Positions 7,776 through 11,550 of a stretch of DNA of 11,550 nucleotides are shown here, piece after piece. The stretch is from an uncultured Ruminococcus sp. (GTDB lineage: Bacteria > Bacillota > Clostridia > Oscillospirales > CAG-272), in NCBI GenBank assembly GCA_902778985.1, contig CACYZS010000072.1, positions 1 to 11,550 of the forward strand, written 5' to 3'. The position numbers and the translations under genes were made by a program. Position 1 is the stretch's first letter. The number at the start of each line of letters is the position of its first letter. Under the pieces are notes generated by a model. The model saw only the letters and a program-made list of their open reading frames with translations. It had not been told where the DNA came from and ran no database searches.

Positions 7776-7804
7776 ATTATAGCACATCACGCGCCCCCGC
7801 GCAA
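7776..7804 (-). promoter_or_regulatory. sigma-A-type promoter of purB-guaB
   Basis: On the - strand, TTGCGC (7804-7799) and a perfect TATAAT (7781-7776) are 17 bases apart, with TG one base before the -10 (extended -10). Transcription would start near 7769, giving a leader of about 28 bases before ATG 7741. No purine riboswitch and no obvious PurR box fits in this short leader. Confidence 0.85.
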
Positions 7805-8035
7805 CCCCGCGCGCGAAGTTTTTTTACGAGGACGGGAGGACGCCCGCTTTCTTGATGGCGTCGCCCGCAACCCACGGGCGGGCGCGGTAAGGAAAGCGCG
7901 GCAAAGAACTTCATTAAGGAAGAGAACAAAAGCGAAAAGGCTCCTTCCTCGCCGTTTTGCGGTTCTATAGCCGCCGCTTTTTCGGTCTTCCCTGCTTTCC
8001 GCCCGCAAACGAGCGGCAACACCATAACTCTAAAC
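7805..8035. other. intergenic stretch without a convincing gene
   Basis: About 230 bases between the purB promoter and the hairpin after the XRE/TPR gene. Short open frames exist on both strands. They lack ribosome-binding sites, and the - strand ones run into the purB promoter; their translations are low-complexity and rich in Arg and Pro. The GCCCGCAACCCACGGGC hairpin (around 7862-7878) and the T-run at 7819-7825 are visible. The stretch has the feel of a dispersed intergenic repeat, which is only an impression. Confidence 0.4.
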
Positions 8036-8053
8036 GTTGCGCCGCAGCGCAAC
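8036..8053 (-). terminator. possible terminator of the XRE/TPR gene
   Basis: GTTGCGC (8036-8042) and GCGCAAC (8047-8053) form a perfect 7-bp stem with a 4-base loop, starting 9 bases after the stop codon on the - strand. The bases after it (GTTTAGAGTT) are only mildly T-rich, so termination may be weak. Confidence 0.5.
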
Positions 8054-8062
8054 TCAAAACCC

Positions 8063-9139
8063 CTACGTGATCGCCACTTGCTTTAACTTGGCGATAATTT
8101 TTTTCATACGGGGATTATTCAGCAGATCCGCATATTCGTCTTTTTGCAAGTGCTTTAACAGCAAACCGGATTGATTTTCGACGTAATTCTTATATTCGTT
8201 TCGCGCCGACCATCGGACTTTGTTGACCATAAACGCGGTATAGGCAAACCGCTCTTCCTTGCGAGTATCAAACCGAACGGCGTGTTCCGCGGCTTTCCCG
8301 AAAAAGGCAATCGCGTTTTCCGCGTCGCCGAGCCGATGATAAGACCTCGCCAACTCGCTATACAAATCCGCATAACGCGAATGCTGAAACCCACAGTTCC
8401 CGTCCGAGTAGAGCAGATCGTAGCATTGGATCAGGAACTTATAAACCCTGATACTCTCTTCCGGTGAATATTTCCCCTTGAAACACATTATTTCGGCGTT
8501 GAGTCGGATTTTTTCAAAGCAATCTTGGATATTTTGCTGACAATATTTGACCGCCTCGTCCCCCTCAAGGAACCGAGCCTTCATATCGCTGACCGAAACC
8601 TCGTTTGTTCCCGCTGATTCCGCGTATCTGATCGCGCTTTCGGCGTCTTTTTTTCCATAATAATACGCGAAGCACAGACAATGGATCGCTCCGTTTCGCT
8701 GGCTGCTATCGGTCGATTCGTCGAGTATTCTCTTCCCGCACGAAATGATCTCGTCGGCGTTTTTCACCTGATCTTCCGACGATAGCGCCCACATCAAACC
8801 GGAAATCGTCTCCAAATCGTTCGGAAACTCCCGGATCGCCTCCCGCATCAGAGCGACCCGCTCCGCACTCTTCCCTTGCCGGAACAGTTCGTCGTCTTTT
8901 GCGAGGTAAACGTTTTTCTTCTTCTCTTGTTCCTCTTTCCCGACGCCGAGCAGATCGTCGATGCTCGCGCCGTAATAGGCGGCGATCGCGGGCAGCAGCG
9001 TGATGTCGGGATACCCCTCTCCGCGCTCCCACTTGGAGACCGCCTGCGTGGTGATCCCGATATGCGCGGCAAGTTCCTCCTGCGTGTTCCCCTTTGCTTT
9101 CCGCAGCCGTTTCAGTTGTTCGCTCAAAGAAATATCCAT
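8063..9139 (-). CDS. XRE-family transcriptional regulator with helical-repeat (TPR-like) domain
   Basis: A 358-residue cytoplasmic protein. Residues 6-65 form a helix-turn-helix of the XRE/Cro type (LKRLRKAKGNTQEELAAHIG, then TQAVSKWERG, YPDITLLPAIAAYYGASIDDLLG). A charged linker (GKEEQEKKKNVYLA) leads into a C-terminal helical region of about 270 residues with TPR-like patterns, for example AERVALMREAIREFPNDLE and YSELARSYHRLGDAENAIAFFGKAAEHA. In this architecture the repeats usually sense a peptide or protein partner, but no ligand can be read here. ATG 9139 has AAAGGAG 9 bases upstream; an alternative TTG at 9217 falls inside the -35 box and is rejected. The 3' half is markedly AT-richer than the neighbours (23 G/C of 60 at 8101-8160), which suggests separate ancestry. 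A promoter and a palindrome just upstream suggest autoregulation. Confidence 0.88.
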   Translation of the reverse strand: MDISLSEQLKRLRKAKGNTQEELAAHIGITTQAVSKWERGEGYPDITLLPAIAAYYGASIDDLLGVGKEEQEKKKNVYLAKDDELFRQGKSAERVALMREAIREFPNDLETISGLMWALSSEDQVKNADEIISCGKRILDESTDSSQRNGAIHCLCFAYYYGKKDAESAIRYAESAGTNEVSVSDMKARFLEGDEAVKYCQQNIQDCFEKIRLNAEIMCFKGKYSPEESIRVYKFLIQCYDLLYSDGNCGFQHSRYADLYSELARSYHRLGDAENAIAFFGKAAEHAVRFDTRKEERFAYTAFMVNKVRWSARNEYKNYVENQSGLLLKHLQKDEYADLLNNPRMKKIIAKLKQVAIT

Positions 9140-9148
9140 CGTGCAGTT

Positions 9149-9155
9149 CTCCTTT
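9149..9155 (-). promoter_or_regulatory. ribosome binding site fixing the start at 9139
   Basis: AAAGGAG on the - strand, 9 bases before ATG 9139. It decides the start of the XRE/TPR regulator, because the longer open frame up to 9217 runs through the promoter. Confidence 0.8.
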
Positions 9156-9165
9156 TCATTTTCAT

Positions 9166-9181
9166 CAAGCGGCGCCTCTTG
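9166..9181. promoter_or_regulatory. candidate operator of the XRE/TPR gene
   Basis: CAAGCGGCGCCTCTTG is a 16-base palindrome with one mismatched pair, centred on GGCGCC. It covers roughly +1 to +17 of the predicted transcript, between the promoter and the ribosome-binding site. XRE regulators commonly bind such dyads and repress themselves. Binding here is inference. Confidence 0.4.
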
Positions 9182-9188
9182 TGTCTTT

Positions 9189-9217
9189 ATTATACCAAAC
9201 GCCAGAAAACGATACAA
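9189..9217 (-). promoter_or_regulatory. sigma-A-type promoter of the XRE/TPR gene
   Basis: On the - strand, TTGTAT (9217-9212), 17 bases, then a perfect TATAAT (9194-9189) preceded by TGG (extended -10). Predicted start is near 9182, leaving a leader of about 43 bases. Confidence 0.85.
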
Positions 9218-9295
9218 GAACCGCGTCGTTCAAATACGGTTGATTTTATCAACGGACGGTTTAATCTCGCCGCGCGGGCGAGTGTTTCCGCTCGC

Positions 9296-9368
9296 GCAAC
9301 ATATCGCACGCAAAGCGTATATCGCGTTGAGGAGCAACATATCGCCTTGCGGGATTGCCCGCAATCCC
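9296..9368. repeat. repeated GCAACATATCGC motif and hairpin in a divergent intergenic region
   Basis: GCAACATATCGC occurs twice (9296-9307 and 9334-9345), with a related GTATATCGCG at 9318-9327 between. GGGATTGC (9351-9358) pairs with GCAATCCC (9361-9368). The stretch 9218-9395 between the two divergent promoters has no credible gene and consists mainly of such short palindromic units. Confidence 0.5.
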
Positions 9369-9395
9369 TCGGTGCGAAAAGTACCGCGCTCTCTC

Positions 9396-9424
9396 TTGCA
9401 AATCTCACTCTTTTGTGGTATCCT
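9396..9424 (+). promoter_or_regulatory. promoter of the small membrane-anchored protein gene
   Basis: TTGCAA (9396-9401), 17 bases, TATCCT (9419-9424), with TG one base before the -10 (extended -10). Predicted start is near 9431, about 40 bases before ATG 9472. Confidence 0.75.
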
Positions 9425-9471
9425 TTACTTGAAAACCGCCCCGACACACAGGACCTCGCGGAGATAGAAGA

Positions 9472-9912
9472 ATGAAAGCCAAGATCGTCGTTACCCTGAT
9501 CGTCGTCGCCCTGCTGGCGTTTTTGCTCTTTATCGCGCTTCGGGACGAGATCCCGACAAGACCTCTGAAAAACCTGCCGGAAGCCGACAAGATCGTGATC
9601 CGGGAGTATCCGCAGGGCAATACGTCCTACGTCGACTACGAGATCACGGATCCCGAGATCGTAGAGAACGTACGAACAACGCTCGCCTCCCTGAAAATGC
9701 AAAAAGTGATCATCCACGGAAAGCAGAAGCCGCTTTGCCTGCTGTATCAGGTTGTTTTTTATAATGGAAACAGCGTGATAAAGACCTTTGAGGTCGTCGC
9801 CGTCAACGAAATTCTGATCGGTTATGCCAACAGAAGCAGGTACCGCATCGTCGGCGACTTTCAGATCGTGACCTATCTGCGGTCGCTTCTCCCCGAAGAC
9901 GCGGGCGAATAA
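9472..9912 (+). CDS. small membrane-anchored protein, function unknown
   Basis: A 146-residue protein starting MKAKIVVTLIVVALLAFLLF. A single N-terminal hydrophobic helix at about 5-23 acts as membrane anchor or uncleaved signal. There is no lipobox cysteine and no clear signal-peptidase site. The remaining ~120 residues are probably outside the cell and alternate hydrophobic and polar residues in a beta-rich manner (ADKIVIREYP, YVDYEITDPEIVENV, CLLYQVVFYNGNSVIKTFEVV, YRIVGDFQIVTYLRSLL). The layout resembles small secreted domains that Bacillota place behind a single helix, but I do not recognise a named family. ATG 9472 has GGAG 8 bases upstream and its own extended -10 promoter. No clear terminator follows; the next gene starts 166 bases on in the same direction. 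Confidence 0.82.
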   Translation: MKAKIVVTLIVVALLAFLLFIALRDEIPTRPLKNLPEADKIVIREYPQGNTSYVDYEITDPEIVENVRTTLASLKMQKVIIHGKQKPLCLLYQVVFYNGNSVIKTFEVVAVNEILIGYANRSRYRIVGDFQIVTYLRSLLPEDAGE

Positions 9913-9921
9913 AAACCGCCT

Positions 9922-9990
9922 GCAACCGCCCCTGCAACCGAAAAAACCGCAAAACGCAACCGCAAATTAACAAATTGCAACCCCCGGTTG
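9922..9990 (+). repeat. four GCAACC repeats upstream of the membrane XRE gene
   Basis: GCAACC occurs at 9922, 9934, 9956 and 9977, three of them as GCAACCG, with spacings of 12, 22 and 21 bases. The last copy is part of a dyad CAACC-CCC-GGTTG (9978-9990) that ends just upstream of the -35 position of the predicted promoter. Spacings near one and two helical turns would place sites on one face of the DNA, as expected for a cooperative operator. That role is inference. Confidence 0.45.
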
Positions 9991-10012
9991 GTAGACGCCC
10001 CCGCCCCGACCG

Positions 10013-10021
10013 TGGTAGAAT
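10013..10021 (+). promoter_or_regulatory. extended -10 promoter of the membrane XRE regulator
   Basis: TGGTAGAAT holds a TAGAAT -10 (10016-10021) with the TG extension, but the bases 17 upstream (9993-9998) are a poor -35. Such promoters often depend on an activator or on the extension alone. The leader 10028-10078 can fold into a hairpin (GATC and CCCGG near 10024-10034 with CCGGG and GATC near 10050-10060). Confidence 0.55.
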
Positions 10022-10078
10022 GAGATCGTCCCGGGGGCAAGGCGCCGTACCGGGCAGATCAACACAGGAGACGAAACC

Positions 10079-11068
10079 ATGATACTCGCAGACAAGATCA
10101 TCAACGAACGGAAAAAGAACGGCTGGTCGCAAGAGGACCTCGCCGAAAAACTGTCGGTCTCGCGGCAGGCGATCTCGAAATGGGAGAGCGCGCAGGCGAC
10201 GCCCGATCTTCAAAAGGTCATTCTGCTCGCCGAACTCTTCGGCGTCAGCACCGACTACCTGCTGAAGGACGAGATCGAACCCGACGACTCCGCCCCCGCG
10301 ACCGATACGCCGGAGCGCGGCGCGAAGCACGTCGTCACCATGGAAGAGGCAAACGACTTCCTTTCCATGAAACGGCGCGACGCGGGCGCCATCTCGCTCG
10401 GCGTCCTGCTCTGCATCCTCTGCCCCGCCCTTCTGATCCTTTTGCTCGGGTTCTCCGAGGCGGGACGGATCGCCGAGGGAACCGCCGTCTCGATCGGGCT
10501 GGCGGGACTGTTCCTTCTTATCGCGGCGGGCGTCGCGCTCTTCATCGGCGCGGGACTCCGGGAAGCCAAGTACTCCTTCCTTGCCAAGGACGGCTTTGAG
10601 ACCGCCTACGGCGTTTCGGGTATGCTCAAAGAAAAGCGCAGCGGCCACGATCACACCTACGCCGTAGGTCTGACCGTCGGGATCATCCTCTGCATCCTCT
10701 CGGTCCTTCCGATCTCGGTCGCGGGCGGTATGGGCGTGTCCGACTCCGTCGCCCTCTACTTCACCGCTCTGCTCTTCCCCGTTCTCGGGGGCGGCGTCTA
10801 TTCCATCGTGCACGTTGCGATCGTCCGCGGCGGCTTTACCTTCCTGCTCTCCGAGATCGAGGTCTCCGAGGAGCAGAAGAAGCAGGACAAAGCCGACGAG
10901 GCGCTCGCGTCCACCTACTGGTGCATCGTGATCGCCGGGTATCTGGCGTGGAGTTTCCTCTCGGGCGACTGGGGAAAGACCTGGATCGTCTGGCCCATCG
11001 CGGGCGTGCTCTTCGGCGCGGTCGGCGCGATCCGGCAACTGATCTCGGGCGGAAAGGATAAAAAGTAA
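10079..11068 (+). CDS. XRE-family regulator fused to a six-helix membrane domain
   Basis: A 329-residue protein. Residues 3-62 are an XRE helix-turn-helix (ADKIINERKKNGWSQEDLAE, VSRQAISKWESAQATPDLQK, LLAELFGVSTDYLL). A ~35-residue acidic linker follows (DEIEPDDSAPATDTPERG). The rest is a membrane domain with hydrophobic segments at about 103-124, 135-157, 195-216, 222-248, 279-295 and 302-318. A soluble loop, about 160-190, includes REAKYSFLAKDGFETAYGVS. Such fusions are common in Clostridia and are thought to read a membrane or envelope signal and pass it to a tethered DNA-binding domain; the signal is unknown. ATG 10079 has AGGAG 8 bases upstream. The stop overlaps the start of the alkD-like gene by one base (TAATG), so the two are translationally coupled. 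Confidence 0.9.
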   Translation: MILADKIINERKKNGWSQEDLAEKLSVSRQAISKWESAQATPDLQKVILLAELFGVSTDYLLKDEIEPDDSAPATDTPERGAKHVVTMEEANDFLSMKRRDAGAISLGVLLCILCPALLILLLGFSEAGRIAEGTAVSIGLAGLFLLIAAGVALFIGAGLREAKYSFLAKDGFETAYGVSGMLKEKRSGHDHTYAVGLTVGIILCILSVLPISVAGGMGVSDSVALYFTALLFPVLGGGVYSIVHVAIVRGGFTFLLSEIEVSEEQKKQDKADEALASTYWCIVIAGYLAWSFLSGDWGKTWIVWPIAGVLFGAVGAIRQLISGGKDKK

Positions 11069-11550
11069 TGCTCTCCGCGCGACTTGCGTCGCTTGCCGAT
11101 CCCGCCTACGCGGACTTTCAAGCCAAACTGATCCCGACCGTCCCGCGCGAAACCGTTCTCGGGGTGCGGCTGCCCGCGCTCCGCGCGCTGGCAAAGGAGA
11201 TCGGGGGCGACGAGGCGGCGGCGTTCCTTGCCGCGCTCCCGCACGGGACGCTCGAGGAAAACCTGCTCCACGCGATCCTGATCGGGCGCGAACGCGATCT
11301 GTCTAAAGTGCCCGCGTACCTCGACGCCTTCCTTCCCTACGCCGACAACTGGGCGGTCACCGATATTCTCCGCCCCGCGGTCTTCGCAAAGCGTCCCGCC
11401 GAGGCGCTCCCGCCGATCAAGCGCTGGCTCGAATCACCTCTCCCCTATACCCGCCGCGCTGCGGTCGGATTTCTTTTGGCGTACTACCTCGACGAAAACT
11501 TTACTCCCGCGATCCTCGCGCTCCCTGCGCGGATCCCGCAGGAAGAGTAC
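11068..11550 (+). CDS. AlkD-like DNA alkylation repair glycosylase, 3'-truncated by window edge
   Basis: 161 residues are visible, starting at ATG 11068 inside the preceding stop (TAATG) and open to the window end; the family is about 220-240 long. The sequence is built of alpha-helical HEAT-like repeats typical of AlkC/AlkD enzymes, which remove N3- and N7-alkylated purines from DNA without flipping the base. Family-like segments are GVRLPALRALAKEI at 32-45, ENLLHAILIG at 64-73, DNWAVTDILRP at 93-103 and YTRRAAVGFLLAYYL at 127-141. Trp95 and Asp99 keep the W-x3-D spacing of the catalytic pair of Bacillus AlkD, and Arg130 may match its conserved active-site arginine; these equivalences are from memory. 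No separate ribosome-binding site is obvious, so expression likely depends on the upstream membrane regulator. Confidence 0.85.
   Translation, partial: MLSARLASLADPAYADFQAKLIPTVPRETVLGVRLPALRALAKEIGGDEAAAFLAALPHGTLEENLLHAILIGRERDLSKVPAYLDAFLPYADNWAVTDILRPAVFAKRPAEALPPIKRWLESPLPYTRRAAVGFLLAYYLDENFTPAILALPARIPQEEY

Noticed and set aside
7777..8052. 91-codon open frame on the - strand before purB
   Set aside because: Ends inside the purB promoter, no ribosome-binding site, low-complexity translation.
9140..9217. N-terminal extension of the XRE/TPR regulator to a TTG at 9217
   Set aside because: The extension would be translated from the -35 and -10 boxes; ATG 9139 has a proper ribosome-binding site.
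9922..9990. Possible CRISPR-like array from the GCAACC repeats
   Set aside because: Repeats are only 6-7 bases and unevenly spaced; no repeat/spacer units or cas genes.
9803..11194. 463-codon open frame on the - strand opposite the membrane XRE gene
   Set aside because: Runs across two gene ends and an intergenic region; Arg/Asp/Gly-rich mirror translation with no domain.

Overview
The window looks like a chromosomal segment of a GC-rich member of the Bacillota, most likely an uncultured clostridial lineage. Supporting signs are AGGAGG-type ribosome binding sites with 6-9 base spacing, promoters of the extended -10 type (TGnTATAAT), IMP dehydrogenase and adenylosuccinate lyase of the type I associate with Clostridia, and two XRE-family regulators of kinds common in Clostridia. 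Most genes are around 60% G+C. Placement below class level is not possible from the sequence alone.

Left part (1-2050, + strand): the 3' three quarters of glmS (amino-sugar synthesis), cut by the window edge, then a strong intrinsic terminator, a 240-base intergenic stretch full of inverted and direct repeats, and a 70-residue single-pass membrane protein ended by a GC-rich hairpin.

Middle part (2049-7804, - strand, read right to left): a promoter at 7776-7804 drives purB and then guaB, so the AMP and GMP branch enzymes of purine synthesis lie in one transcript. guaB carries an out-of-frame lesion close to its 5' end: the ribosome-binding site, start codon and first 22 codons are intact, but a conserved segment of about 12 codons is missing and the reading frame changes. 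Downstream of guaB, past a terminator-like hairpin, is an 888-residue superfamily 2 helicase with an unusual hydrophobic, probably membrane-inserted segment and a basic C-terminal tail. It is not obviously housekeeping and is the best candidate here for an uncharacterised system.

Right part (8063-11550): an AT-richer gene for an XRE regulator with a helical-repeat domain (- strand) has a good promoter and a palindrome next to its predicted transcription start. It is divergent from a small membrane-anchored protein of unknown function (9472-9912, + strand). Next comes an XRE regulator fused to a six-helix membrane domain, whose stop codon overlaps the start codon (TAATG) of an AlkD-like DNA glycosylase that runs off the window end. 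The coupling suggests that the membrane regulator and the alkylation-repair enzyme are made together.

No rRNA, tRNA, CRISPR array, insertion sequence or recognisable riboswitch was found. Intergenic stretches at 1420-1799, 7805-8062, 9218-9471 and 9913-10078 hold short repeats and hairpins, described individually.
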